Shown here piece after piece: positions 41,994-51,414 of a DNA stretch of 64,000 bases. Position numbers and translations under genes: made by a program. The notes beneath the pieces are model-generated. The model did no database searches and was not told where the DNA came from. It saw only the letters and a program-made list of their open reading frames with translations. The stretch's first letter is position 1, and each line of letters opens with the position of its first letter. Source of the stretch: an uncultured archaeon (GTDB taxonomy: Archaea > Nanobdellota > Nanobdellia > Woesearchaeales > CAIVOO01); the NCBI GenBank assembly GCA_903904885.1, contig CAIVED010000024.1, forward strand, positions 1 through 64,000, in the 5' to 3' direction.

Positions 41994-42611
41994 ATGCAAG
42001 AATATGTCGTTATAACCCCGGAAAATCTGGATAAGGTAAAGGGCAGAATAAACACTGATAAAACAGGCAGGCTGATTCTTGGCCGCCCGGCAATGATGAG
42101 CGGGTGGCCGGATTTGTTGGACAGCGTTGACGTTGACTTATTTGACCGCCCTGTTGCAGATTCAGGGATTTATTTTCATAAGGCAAGAGGGACTAAGAAA
42201 ATAAATGGGCAGGACTGGCAGACCGATTGGGAGAAAGACAGGGCCTATTATCTGCGCTTTGCACCAAAACCTGCAGAGGATAAGAAATGGCAGGCCTGCA
42301 GGGGATTATTTGAAAAGATGCTCATCGGTCCCTATGAATTCCAGATAGGATTCCAGTCCACAGTGGGGGCATCTTTTTTTAGAGACGGCCAAATTGCAAT
42401 ATATGCCCCGCCCGAACAATTGCTTGAGCCTGCGCTTAGGGAAGCGTTTGGGCATGTTGTGAGATTGATGAACAGCAAAAACAAATATCAGATTACTCCC
42501 GCAGAGCTTGATAATTTAATGGGCTATGTAATGAGAGATATTTCTACCGGAGAGGTTTTGCAGAAGAATTATCAGGCAGGACTGGATGCAGATGCTATTT
42601 TGGGACTGTAA
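41994..42611 (+). CDS. Hypothetical protein, 205 aa
   Basis: 205 aa from the ATG at 41994 (TATA tatatactta about 40 nt upstream). Soluble, mixed alpha/beta (TGRLILGRPAMMSGWPDLL; IGPYEFQIGFQSTVGASFF; GQIAIYAPPEQLLEPALREA). No catalytic motif recognised. Convergent with the small Cys protein gene at 42619. Confidence 0.55.
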   Translation: MQEYVVITPENLDKVKGRINTDKTGRLILGRPAMMSGWPDLLDSVDVDLFDRPVADSGIYFHKARGTKKINGQDWQTDWEKDRAYYLRFAPKPAEDKKWQACRGLFEKMLIGPYEFQIGFQSTVGASFFRDGQIAIYAPPEQLLEPALREAFGHVVRLMNSKNKYQITPAELDNLMGYVMRDISTGEVLQKNYQAGLDADAILGL

Positions 42612-42618
42612 AACCATC

Positions 42619-42891
42619 CTACAGTTTCCCTTCCAAATCAAGAGCGCCTATGATTTTTAAGATAGAGCAGTTTCTCATGCTCTTCGCGCATTCAAAAACC
42701 GTTTTAATCTCCCTGCCGCCATTTTGCTTGTATTGCACTTCGTATTCTCTTCCTAAATCCAAAGTGGGCGGTTCCATGTCCACTTCCATTCGCACGCTAA
42801 TAATCCCAGAATTTATTGTCTTATCGGTTCTGTAGCAGCAAAAAGGGCATTCATAGGATTTTTTTCTGTCAATTTCTTTAGATGGCGGCAT
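42619..42891 (-). CDS. Small protein with N-terminal zinc-ribbon-like half
   Basis: 90 aa. Begins MPPSKEIDRKKSYECPFCCY, with a CPFC knuckle, and has later Cys in CAKSMRNC. Could hold a zinc site or pair with another protein. Starts 32 nt upstream of nothing obvious except an AT-rich leader. Not recognised; possibly a nucleic-acid-binding regulator. Confidence 0.5.
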   Translation of the reverse strand: MPPSKEIDRKKSYECPFCCYRTDKTINSGIISVRMEVDMEPPTLDLGREYEVQYKQNGGREIKTVFECAKSMRNCSILKIIGALDLEGKL

Positions 42892-42923
42892 TTTACGATG
42901 TAATTTAAAAAGAATTAAAAACC

Positions 42924-43130
42924 TTACTTTTTCTTTTTTGCTTTCGCCTTTACCTTGGCGTGCCTTGGGACATCTTCCTCAAGAACCTCTTCAAAGTCGT
43001 CCTCCTCATCAGGGGCCAGTTCCTCGAATATCATCCCGCAGTCCTGGCAGATGAGCTGGTCCTTTTCCCTGTCGTAAATCACATTATCAGAACCGCATTC
43101 TGCGCACAGTTTCTTGAGTTTTCCCTTCAT
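42924..43130 (-). CDS. TFIIB-type zinc ribbon mini-protein
   Basis: 68 aa. LCAECGSDNVIYDREKDQLI, then CQDCGMIF, closely matches the N-terminal zinc ribbon of archaeal TFB, but no cyclin folds follow; instead there is an acidic stretch (PDEEDDFEEVLEEDVP) and a Lys/Ala tail. TATA gatttaaaaag about 25-30 nt upstream, so leaderless. May bind RNA polymerase at the TFB site or be a truncated factor. A GC inverted repeat (CCCCT/AGGGG) lies upstream of its promoter. Confidence 0.65.
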   Translation of the reverse strand: MKGKLKKLCAECGSDNVIYDREKDQLICQDCGMIFEELAPDEEDDFEEVLEEDVPRHAKVKAKAKKKK

Positions 43131-43242
43131 GTAGAATGTTATATTTTACGGCTTTTTAAATCTTTTGTTGCCCCTAGGTTGGGAGGGCGAGGGGTATATA
43201 CGTTACACGCGGGTTCTTAGTGAACTGATAATTTAGAATAAT

Positions 43243-45186
43243 TCAATGCCCGTTAATCTTTAGAATATCCCGCAGAATGCTCTCCTTTCCTTTCCAGACA
43301 AGAACCTCTTTCAGAACCTGAGAAATCTTCTCAACGGGGATTATCCTGACTTTCCTGAGCTTGCTTTCCTCGGCAACAATGTCTTTCAGGTTTGACTTCG
43401 GAACGATTATGTTTTTTATCCCTGCCTCAATCGCAGCCTCTACTTTTGCGGAAACTCCGCCAATCGGCAAAACCTCTCCCCGGACAGACAAACTGCCGGT
43501 CATTGCGAAATCCTGCTTTACCGGAATTTTTTTCAATGCGCTTATTATCGCAGTTGCAACTGCTATTGAAGCGGAATCCCCCTCAACCCCCTCATAGGTT
43601 TGCAGGAACTGCACGAAAATGTCATATTTGCCCTGGATGTCCTCGCCGAAAAACTTGCCTATTATGGCAGTCACGTTCTTTATTGCCTCCTTTGCGATTG
43701 TCCCGAGCTTTCCGGTTGCTGTAATCTTGCTCTCCCTCCCGCCGGGAGTGACCTCTGCCTCAATCGGCAGAATTATTCCTGAGTAGGCGCCCTCGCCTCC
43801 GATAACAGCAAGGCCGTTAACCCTTCCGACCTGGTGGCCAGTGACTCTTATGACCTCATATTCTTTTTTCAGTTCAATGTACCTGTCAGCCAGCTGCTGC
43901 TCAAGGGTCCTTGCAACCTTCAATGCATCTTCAATGTGATTTGGCTCCACAACCTTTGCCTTTTTCTCAATTGCGATGTCTCCCGCTGCCCTGATTAACC
44001 CGCCGAGCTCTCTTAACCTCAATGTCAAATGCCCTTTCCTGTTTGCCCTCTTCCTTGATTCCTGTATCAGCCTCAATATCGCATCCCTGCTGAAGTGGGG
44101 AATCCTTCCGTCCTTCACAATTTCCTGGGCGGCGAACACAGCGATTTTCTCCCTGTTTGAAGCAGTGTCAAGCATTGTTTCCTTCATGTAAACCTCATAG
44201 CCATAGCCCCGTATCCTTGAGCGAAGTGCGGGATGCATGTGCTTTATTGTCTCAAGATTCCCTGCAGCTACGAGAACAAATTTGCAGGGCACCGGTTCTG
44301 TCCTTACCATTGCCCCTGCGCTTCTCTCGCTCTGGCCTGTTATCGCGTATCTGCCTTCCTGTAGTGCAGTAAGCAGTTCCTGCTGGGTTGCCGGCGCAAG
44401 TATTGCAATTTCATCCACAAACAATACTCCCATGTGCGCCTTGTGAATCATGCCTGCAACAACCCTTTCGTGGGCAGGGGTTCCAAGCCCTCCTGTCTGG
44501 AACGGGTCGTGAAGCACATCGCCGAGCAGAGCCCCTGCATGGGCGCCGGTGGCGTCCAGGAAAGGCGCGTTCTGCTTCTTGTAATTGTCAACAATAACCG
44601 TAGGCGCCCTAATCTTTTCCATAGACTTCCTTCCAAAGTTTATGAAAAGTATTGCGCCCACAAAAAACACAATTCCTCCAAGAAAGAATGCTGCAAACAT
44701 TATGTCTGAATGGTATTTCTCCCTTATCCACCAGGGAACTATCATTGATGCGATTGCAAGAATAAGTATCAGAATATTCTGCCCCCTCAGCCCGGAGAAT
44801 GATTCCATCCTGGCGGCGTTGACAATCTCCCTTCCCTTGCCGGCAGTCACTGTTTGTATCAGTGGCTGGTTTTCATCATTTGGGTTAGGGAGCGATATTA
44901 TGTCAACAAGATTTTCCTTCGGCAGCAGTTCTGCAAGTGCAAGCCCAAGCATTGACTTCCCTGTTCCTGGCTCGCCGATAAGAAGGACATGCCTCCTCTG
45001 GAGCGCTGCTTTTTTTATGATATGGACAGCATCTTCCTGGCCGATAACCTGATCTGATATTTTTTTAGAAACATTAATCTGGCTGGTGTCTTTGAAATCC
45101 AGCTCCCTTTTCGGCCCTTTCTGCGATTTTGCCTCTGGCTTTGATGAAGTTCTCTTTACCACCCCGCTCTTAGCTTTTTTGGCCAT
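43243..45186 (-). CDS. lonB: ATP-dependent protease LonB, membrane-anchored
   Basis: 647 aa from [10 protein letters not shown]. Walker [12 protein letters not shown], Walker B with [12 protein letters not shown], and two membrane helices inserted in the AAA module ([37 protein letters not shown]). The proteolytic domain has Ser in [11 protein letters not shown] and Lys in [11 protein letters not shown], the Lon catalytic dyad. It degrades misfolded and regulatory proteins at the cytoplasmic face of the membrane, typical of archaea. Single gene. Confidence 0.94.
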   Translation of the reverse strand: MAKKAKSGVVKRTSSKPEAKSQKGPKRELDFKDTSQINVSKKISDQVIGQEDAVHIIKKAALQRRHVLLIGEPGTGKSMLGLALAELLPKENLVDIISLPNPNDENQPLIQTVTAGKGREIVNAARMESFSGLRGQNILILILAIASMIVPWWIREKYHSDIMFAAFFLGGIVFFVGAILFINFGRKSMEKIRAPTVIVDNYKKQNAPFLDATGAHAGALLGDVLHDPFQTGGLGTPAHERVVAGMIHKAHMGVLFVDEIAILAPATQQELLTALQEGRYAITGQSERSAGAMVRTEPVPCKFVLVAAGNLETIKHMHPALRSRIRGYGYEVYMKETMLDTASNREKIAVFAAQEIVKDGRIPHFSRDAILRLIQESRKRANRKGHLTLRLRELGGLIRAAGDIAIEKKAKVVEPNHIEDALKVARTLEQQLADRYIELKKEYEVIRVTGHQVGRVNGLAVIGGEGAYSGIILPIEAEVTPGGRESKITATGKLGTIAKEAIKNVTAIIGKFFGEDIQGKYDIFVQFLQTYEGVEGDSASIAVATAIISALKKIPVKQDFAMTGSLSVRGEVLPIGGVSAKVEAAIEAGIKNIIVPKSNLKDIVAEESKLRKVRIIPVEKISQVLKEVLVWKGKESILRDILKINGH

Positions 45187-45268
45187 GGTTTTATCCGGGG
45201 GGATAGGCATTTAAAAAGGTTGCGAATGAGAATATATTTTATTGGATTATATATCTTTGACTTCCCAA

Positions 45269-46609
45269 ATGGTTAAAAAGCAGCGGGTTTTTCCTGCTTT
45301 TTCAGGTGGTTTAATGGGTGAAGGATACATTGATGATGTGATCATTGCGCCGGTTTCTAAGACGCATCTGCCCTTTTGCCAGAAAGTCGCAAAGGAGGCG
45401 GGGCAGGATTTTGACATACAGAGTTTTATGATTCCTGACACATTCAGCGGCATGGAATATATGCCAACAATCCCTTTTTTGAGAGAAGCCCAGAAGGCAG
45501 GCAAAACCTTTGACCCGACCAGGGTTCTTGAGGGGAAAAAGGTTTTTTTGATAAAAACCTCCGGGCCATACCAGGACCCTGAAAAAATGGTTGCGCGGGT
45601 TGGCTTTACTGCCTCGGCTTTCAAGCAATACGGTGCTGAAAGGGTTACTGTAATTGCCACTGACCTTGACAACGGCAGGGCTGAGAGAGGGCCTGCAGAG
45701 GACAGAAAAGTTTCCGGCTACATGAACAAGGTAATGCCCATGGCCCAAATGTGGAAGTCCTGCGGAGTTGACAAGGTAATTAGCTTGCATCCCCACAGCC
45801 CGGAGATTGAGAAAATCTTTGAAAAGGTTTTTGGATGCCCGAATGCATTTGTTGGCATAAACCCTGTTTACATGTATGCTGATTACCTGGCGAAACATTC
45901 CGGGCTGAGGAGTTCGGGGGCGCTGGAAAATGGGGGAGAAAATCTTATATTTCTTTCATTCGATAGGGGAATCCGCACGTTTATGGACAATCTTGCGGAT
46001 GTTATGGACATGCCAAATGCAAGAAGAGTGAGGTTCAACAAGGCAAGGGGCGTGCCTAACAGGCCGGATATGGTTGAGATTGACCTGTGCGAGGACTATC
46101 CTGAAGGGGTTCTGGAAGGCAAATGCGTGGTTTCCTGGGATGATATTCTTGACACCGGTTCCGGCCTTGGAAAAATTTACCGGTGGATAGAGGAGAATTA
46201 TTCCGGCCACAAGCTTGGAAAGCCTGCAGGATATTATTTTGGCTTTACGCACCCAGTCCTCAGCGGGCAGGCATTTCCGCAGGTTCAGATGAGGATATGC
46301 AATGAGATGCCAAAGATGAGAGAGATAATATTCACAAACAGCCGGCCTTACATTGACGATCATCTTGATTTTTACGGCCTTAAGGCAGTGGCCACAATTT
46401 TGAGGGTGGCAAAGCTCTTTGCCCATGTGATAAAAGCAGAGCTCGGCACAGCTTCGGAAATAGAGGAAGCGCACAGAATCCTGTTTGAAAATAACATGCT
46501 TCAAGGAAATGTTTATGATGTCAAGAGAAGTTCTTCATATGCTTCTAAAGTCGGATCAGGGCTCCCTCCCGGATTTGTGGAAAGCTTGAAGTTAAAAGAG
46601 AATAACTGA
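45269..46609 (+). CDS. PRPP synthetase-like phosphoribosyltransferase homologue
   Basis: 446 aa, longer than standard PRPP synthetase (about 290-320). Resemblances: PYQDPEKMVARVGFTASAF, VISLHPHSPEIEKIFEKVFG (Prs DLH...IQ.FF), and SWDDILDTGSGLGKI for the PRPP loop (DDIIDTGGT). The ATG at 45269 follows TATA ttatatatc by about 18-20 nt. It could make PRPP or be a related, divergent enzyme. PRPP feeds the UbiA-like DPPR synthase in this window and purine synthesis. Confidence 0.7.
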   Translation: MVKKQRVFPAFSGGLMGEGYIDDVIIAPVSKTHLPFCQKVAKEAGQDFDIQSFMIPDTFSGMEYMPTIPFLREAQKAGKTFDPTRVLEGKKVFLIKTSGPYQDPEKMVARVGFTASAFKQYGAERVTVIATDLDNGRAERGPAEDRKVSGYMNKVMPMAQMWKSCGVDKVISLHPHSPEIEKIFEKVFGCPNAFVGINPVYMYADYLAKHSGLRSSGALENGGENLIFLSFDRGIRTFMDNLADVMDMPNARRVRFNKARGVPNRPDMVEIDLCEDYPEGVLEGKCVVSWDDILDTGSGLGKIYRWIEENYSGHKLGKPAGYYFGFTHPVLSGQAFPQVQMRICNEMPKMREIIFTNSRPYIDDHLDFYGLKAVATILRVAKLFAHVIKAELGTASEIEEAHRILFENNMLQGNVYDVKRSSSYASKVGSGLPPGFVESLKLKENN

Positions 46610-48505
46610 AGCTATCTCCATGTCATGGGGGGGCTGCCAGATTATCCTGCTGCTGTTTCCTTCGCAGGCGGCAATCCTGTAGGGGTCATAGCATACAAGC
46701 CGCGTTCCCTTTGACGCGAGTTTCCTGTAGCCCTCAAGCCCGCTGAATTCCATTTCTATTCTTCCCTCGAGCGGATTCACAACAACAACCTTTTGGCCGG
46801 TTAGCAGTGCAATTTTCCCTTGATATTCTGCAGCTGAAACAATGTTGCCTATTCCCGGAATCTGCAGTTTTTTCAGCGCAAAAGATGTATCGGTTATGCT
46901 GTAGAGATTCCCTTGGTCAGCAATGTACAAATGGTTTTCTGTCGGAACTAGTGCTACTATTTCCTCCTCTGTTTCAATCTGCCTGAACCATTCGCATTTG
47001 CTGGCATCAATGACTGTTGTGCCAGAGGCAAATAAAGGCAGCCCGTTGAAAATCACAAGCGATTTTGCATTGCCTTTCCATCTCAGCGAAAAAGTGTCAT
47101 TGCTGGAGACAAGAATGCCAAGCTCCCTGTCAGAATGGGCAGCAAAAAGCTTCTCTTCATGGACTACCAAAGAATTTATGCTTTCGTTCCCTCGGTAGTA
47201 GGGGTAGACAATTTCACTGCCTTCAAGCTGAACAGCGTTTGTCATTGCTGCGTAAAAATCCCCGTCATCAAGAAAGCCTATCCTTTTTACGGGCTTTTTT
47301 GTTTGCATGAAAACACTCCTTTTTTCCGGGTTTGCGCTGTTAATATCATAAATAATGCCTCCTCTTTGCAGGATGTGATTCACTGCAACAAACATTGCAT
47401 AGTTCTGTTCTGCGCCGCGTTCTATTTTTGCGGGGGCTGCCGGCGGAATCTCAACCCGCCTTTGCGGGGGCTTTATTTTTTCAGTCAGAATAAGTTTTTC
47501 AATATAATCTTCCTGCTTTTTTGCAATCTGCAGGAATCTTTTCTTTGTTTCAAAAGACTGTGCCCTGAAAAATTCAGGGTCAGCGAATTCAGCATCAAGC
47601 TCTTTGAAGCGCACAGGCATAACCAGGTAAACTGGAATTTTCGGGGCAAGATTAACCAGTTCATAATATTTTTTAGGGTCCTCCCCTTTTGGAATGTCCA
47701 CCCTGAAAAAATCATCTTCAAAATTGCAGTAAGTTGCCGCAGAGACAGAGCCGCTTTGCGTTAGCAGAGCGTTCAGGGTCAGTATCATGGCCCTTGCAGC
47801 AAGCTCGCTCGTATCCCTGTTAACAGCAACCTGCTCGTGGGCGAACTGGGACGCAAAATCTTCTATGGAGATTTCATGATTTACCAGCCATTCTTTCAGA
47901 TACAGGCCGTTTACCGTTATGGTGTCCGGCAGGATGATTTCCCCGTCGTTGTGCGTGCCCATTGTGCACACCCCGCTAAGGTCAAGCTTCCCGCCCGGCG
48001 GAACATATTTCATCAGAATGTTTTTAATCGCAATCCTTGCCCTGATTGCATCAATCTCTGCGCAGCCGATAACTCTTTTGGGGTTTTTTCCCAGGCTGTT
48101 TACATTAAACTGGCAGAGTGTTTCAAGGCCGTTGGTTTCGGTTATAATGGCTGCATCAGGGAGAGCCTGACTGCAAACCGATTCCTGGATTTTGAGATTG
48201 TACAATCCCATCTCCCTCCGGTCAGTAATCCCCCTGGTCTTCACCTCAGGATTGCTTGCGCACTGGATTAATACGTCCGGATGAAAATCCCCGATTCTGC
48301 CTATCAGGCCGCCGGCAATTTTCATTTCCGGCTCAAGCCCTTTTAGAATATTTGTATTAACCTCTAATTTTCTCTCATCCCTGGAAAACAGGACAAGCTG
48401 GCTTATTCTGTAGGGCACTGTTGGCTTCAGCACTGCAATCTCCTGGGCAATCCTCCAGCCAACAGCCCCGATTCCTGCAACTCCGACGATAAGACCATCA
48501 GTCAT
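46592..48505 (-). CDS. Malate/lactate dehydrogenase-like domain fused to a beta-propeller
   Basis: 637 aa. Residues 1-330: Rossmann GVAGIGAVGWRIAQEIA, VLIQCASNPEVKTRG, ITETNGLETL and GVCTMGTHNDGEIIL (the catalytic His loop GxHxD) resemble MDH/LDH. Residues about 370-637 are six to seven repeats of about 40 residues with Trp/Val/Leu strands (INSLVVHEEKLFAAH, ENHLYIADQGNLYSI, VSAAEYQGKIALLTG), a WD/PQQ-like propeller. The fusion is unusual. The substrate and partner are unknown. Its end overlaps the convergent gene at 45269 by 18 nt. Confidence 0.7.
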   Translation of the reverse strand: MTDGLIVGVAGIGAVGWRIAQEIAVLKPTVPYRISQLVLFSRDERKLEVNTNILKGLEPEMKIAGGLIGRIGDFHPDVLIQCASNPEVKTRGITDRREMGLYNLKIQESVCSQALPDAAIITETNGLETLCQFNVNSLGKNPKRVIGCAEIDAIRARIAIKNILMKYVPPGGKLDLSGVCTMGTHNDGEIILPDTITVNGLYLKEWLVNHEISIEDFASQFAHEQVAVNRDTSELAARAMILTLNALLTQSGSVSAATYCNFEDDFFRVDIPKGEDPKKYYELVNLAPKIPVYLVMPVRFKELDAEFADPEFFRAQSFETKKRFLQIAKKQEDYIEKLILTEKIKPPQRRVEIPPAAPAKIERGAEQNYAMFVAVNHILQRGGIIYDINSANPEKRSVFMQTKKPVKRIGFLDDGDFYAAMTNAVQLEGSEIVYPYYRGNESINSLVVHEEKLFAAHSDRELGILVSSNDTFSLRWKGNAKSLVIFNGLPLFASGTTVIDASKCEWFRQIETEEEIVALVPTENHLYIADQGNLYSITDTSFALKKLQIPGIGNIVSAAEYQGKIALLTGQKVVVVNPLEGRIEMEFSGLEGYRKLASKGTRLVCYDPYRIAACEGNSSRIIWQPPHDMEIASVILF

Positions 48506-48573
48506 GTATCTGTAAGGATGTAAAAAATTAAAAAGCTATCCTAAACGAGGGCTTAAAAAACTTGCGGCAAGAA

Positions 48574-49011
48574 TCAGTCTGCGGTCCGGTATCGTGCCAT
48601 TATCAGCGGCTGGGGGCCGAAGTAGATTATGTAAAGCACCGGCACAGGGGCTGTAAATCCGTTTGTATCCATTGTTTCTATCATCACCCCATTTTGGGAA
48701 GAAATCCAGCCAACTTCATCAGGATTCCTGTTCTGCCTCGCAACACTCATTATCTCATATGGGATTTTGGGGAAAATTTCCAGGTTTATGATTTTTGAAT
48801 CTCTCAATGCATCGTCTGTGGTTTCACCTTTCTTGCGATGGTGGGCCGCGCAAATAACTGCCTCCTGGCGGGAACCTCCCAGGACATAATTGGATAACAG
48901 CTTTTCAATATGGGATGCAACCTCCTGCTTTCTGCCTTCCGCCTCGTCCAAAAACCTGAAATTTTCAAGAGAAAAGGGGTTTTGAACCTGCTGTCTTAGT
49001 TTATCCGACAT
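48574..49011 (-). CDS. Hypothetical protein, 145 aa
   Basis: Soluble. The centre VICAAHHRKKGETTDDALRD resembles part of an HD hydrolase (HH...D) but the preceding HD pair is missing. The C-terminal half is beta-rich (VGWISSQNGVMIETMDTNGF). Could be a degenerate HD protein or unrelated. Not recognised. Confidence 0.45.
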   Translation of the reverse strand: MSDKLRQQVQNPFSLENFRFLDEAEGRKQEVASHIEKLLSNYVLGGSRQEAVICAAHHRKKGETTDDALRDSKIINLEIFPKIPYEIMSVARQNRNPDEVGWISSQNGVMIETMDTNGFTAPVPVLYIIYFGPQPLIMARYRTAD

Positions 49012-49066
49012 GAAATTATTATAATGCGAAAACTTAAAAATGTTTTTGTCATATCCAATAAGTGAA

Positions 49067-49510
49067 TTATCTTTTGAAGAAAAGCCAGTTCTTCGGGTTG
49101 TTGCCCATTTTGGTTTTCACAAGGACATATTCGCCTTTCAGCCTCTTTCCGCTGATTTTGATTACTAGGTCATTGGCATGCTCCTCAATAATTTCATAGC
49201 TGCCCCTGTCCCAGACCTCCACTTTTCCTGCGCCATAGTTTCCTTTTGGGATTTCTCCCTCAAAGAACGCATAACCCACCGGATGGTCCTCGGTCTCAAC
49301 TGCCAAGCGCTTTTCGCCGGCCTTGGCTGGCGGTTCCTTCGGGATTGCCCAGCTTTTCAGGACTCCGTTTCTTTCCAGGCGAAGGTCATAGTGGAGATGG
49401 CTGGCTGAATGCTTTTGGATTGAGTAAATCAATTGCTTGGATTTTGGTTTCCTGGGTTTTGGCTCAGGCGTTTCTGAGAAGTTTCGCTTCTTTTTGTATT
49501 GTGCCCGCAT
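49067..49510 (-). CDS. DNA ligase D-type 3'-phosphoesterase (standalone LigD PE)
   Basis: 147 aa. SIQKHSASHLHYDLRLERNG, VLKSWAIPKEPPAKAGEKRL, EDHPVGYAFFEGEIPKGNYG and AGKVEVWDRGSYE match the LigD PE domain, including the metal-binding HxHYDxRLE. It processes 3'-ends (removes 3'-phosphate and ribonucleotides) for end joining. A standalone PE is known in archaea. The associated ligase or polymerase is not in this window. Confidence 0.9.
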   Translation of the reverse strand: MRAQYKKKRNFSETPEPKPRKPKSKQLIYSIQKHSASHLHYDLRLERNGVLKSWAIPKEPPAKAGEKRLAVETEDHPVGYAFFEGEIPKGNYGAGKVEVWDRGSYEIIEEHANDLVIKISGKRLKGEYVLVKTKMGNNPKNWLFFKR

Positions 49511-49591
49511 GGGAGAAATAGTGCTCTTGGATATATAAATTTAGTGGGCTAAAAAATAGGTTTATATATTTTATGCTGCGATTAATGCTCC

Positions 49592-50269
49592 ATGATAGGC
49601 TCCCAGAAACTTGATGACTCTGTTGAAGAATTCAGGCAAGGCGGAGGGAACGTGGGTTTTTTTATTGCCCTTGACCCTCTTGCCCCGGAATGCAAAGTAA
49701 TAGCTTCCGAAGGCAACAGAGAAAAGACAAAGGAGAAAGCTTTTCTCGAAGGTTGTGAGCACCCCTTAATTATTCCATACGCTCCTCTTCCCCCATACCT
49801 GAGAAGGGAAAGCCAGGCTCCAAGCACTAATGAATACTCCTTGGTTTCACTTGATGAACATCATATTTCATGGCCGCACATAACAAAAACCCGCTCAGAG
49901 CTGTTGGGTTATTGCACTGAATCTCCGTTGGAAGTTCTGCGGAAAGCATTCAAGGATTTCCGGGTTACAAGCTACCGGGAATGGGGATTTTTTGACCTTA
50001 ATCACGTAAGTCAGAACTCTCCTCCAATAATCGGTATTGGAATATCCTCAGTTAAACCTGCCTACGGAATAACAGGAAAAATTGATGAGATACTTTCAAT
50101 GGGTGTTATAGAAAAGGCGCGAAGAACCAAGGGGGTGGAAGATGCTCAGATGATTTTATCACGCCTGGAGGCAGTATCCATGGAAAGCCATTTCCGGGAT
50201 GAGAAAACTCGAGAGGCCTCAAGAACTTTTCTTCTCGAGGTTGGCTCTGTCCTGCGGGATTATATCTGA
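49592..50269 (+). CDS. Hypothetical protein, 225 aa
   Basis: Soluble, mixed fold; motifs such as GNVGFFIALDPLAPECKVI and NSPPIIGIGISSVKPAYGI show strands with Gly loops. TATA gtttatatattt lies about 25-30 nt upstream. No family recognised. Confidence 0.5.
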   Translation: MIGSQKLDDSVEEFRQGGGNVGFFIALDPLAPECKVIASEGNREKTKEKAFLEGCEHPLIIPYAPLPPYLRRESQAPSTNEYSLVSLDEHHISWPHITKTRSELLGYCTESPLEVLRKAFKDFRVTSYREWGFFDLNHVSQNSPPIIGIGISSVKPAYGITGKIDEILSMGVIEKARRTKGVEDAQMILSRLEAVSMESHFRDEKTREASRTFLLEVGSVLRDYI

Positions 50270-50346
50270 TTATTCTGATTTTTATAGTAATTGAGAAGTA
50301 GTTACAAATACAAACATTTATAAGCAATCAGTTTTCCCAAAATCCC

Positions 50347-51399
50347 ATGGGAAAGCATTTTGACACACTTATTGAAATATTGTATGCTGCAAGGAAAGGG
50401 AAGACAGGCTCTCTGGAAAATGACATGCTGGTTCCGGGAAGGAATATTGTTGGAGTGGCGGACTATCTTGAAAAGCTGGTCCAGAGGGCGGCGCTTTTTG
50501 AGTTTCCTTTCAGCTCTCATTCAATAAGTGAAGTTCTGCAGCAGGATGCAAATCTGTCCAATTACATAAATGACTATTTCCGGCTTTCAGAGAAGAACAA
50601 CTGCAGGCTTATAACCCCGTTCAAGCTCACAGCCATAGAAGACCTGGAGACTGTTGTTTTTCTTGACAAGGTTCTCGGGCCTGACGGAAGGGAAACAGGC
50701 CGCTATGTAGTTACTTCCTGCGGCAATGACGCCAAGAAGGCAAAGGACTTCAGCCAACTTTCTCATCTGATGATAGCAAATGTCCTGATTGACGGCAGGA
50801 TGACCAAACAAAGAACACTTCCTGTTGTTGTAAATCCGGTTCATTATTCCGCGTATATGCATCAGAATGAAGTTGATGCTCTTTCTCTGGATGCATGTAC
50901 TTCGGGTACATTGGACAGCGCAAAGGACGTTGCCCAGGCAACCACGTCATTCATATCAGAACTTGTCTACATAATGGACCCTTCTAATTTTGTGATAAAA
51001 AAGGAAAACAAAATAAGCCTTATTGAGGATGAGCGCGCGAGGTCTAAGAAAGGAAAGCAGAATGGCAATGGCCTTCGGAAGACAGTTGCAAGGCCTCACT
51101 ATATGTTCCTGACCGCAAGAGAGCTTAAGGATTTCATACTTGAAAATTCGAAAGAGTCCAATCCCGCGCATCCTGTATCCGGCCACTGGAGGGAGCTGTT
51201 ATCCGAGCGGTTCAGGAATATGCAGGGATATAAAATCTTCATAAGGCAGTATTTCACAGGCGAAGGAGTATTCGAGGGAAGGGAAGGATGGAAATACACA
51301 GTTTTAATCAAGACTTCCCCGACAAGAATAGAGCCATATCACACCAGCAAAGCAAAGGGAAAATACATGGGCCCAAAGGCCCCAGCAGTGCCGGTTTGA
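50347..51399 (+). CDS. Hypothetical protein with phage/plasmid-type C-terminal HWR...RQYFTG segment
   Basis: 350 aa. The first 190 residues are unassigned. The last 100 contain PVSGHWRELLSERF, then GYKIFIRQYFTGEGVFEG, resembling a motif (GHWR... pHwRG) common in phage- and plasmid-encoded proteins of unknown function. TATA acatttataag about 25 nt upstream. Possibly of mobile origin; no integrase or capsid gene is near, so no prophage is claimed. Confidence 0.5.
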   Translation: MGKHFDTLIEILYAARKGKTGSLENDMLVPGRNIVGVADYLEKLVQRAALFEFPFSSHSISEVLQQDANLSNYINDYFRLSEKNNCRLITPFKLTAIEDLETVVFLDKVLGPDGRETGRYVVTSCGNDAKKAKDFSQLSHLMIANVLIDGRMTKQRTLPVVVNPVHYSAYMHQNEVDALSLDACTSGTLDSAKDVAQATTSFISELVYIMDPSNFVIKKENKISLIEDERARSKKGKQNGNGLRKTVARPHYMFLTARELKDFILENSKESNPAHPVSGHWRELLSERFRNMQGYKIFIRQYFTGEGVFEGREGWKYTVLIKTSPTRIEPYHTSKAKGKYMGPKAPAVPV

Positions 51400-51414
51400 A
51401 AATATCAGTTGTTT

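Noticed and set aside
50106-50327. Minus-strand frame overlapping the end of the 49592 gene
   Set aside because: Covered by a better-supported plus-strand gene; no independent promoter or family signal.
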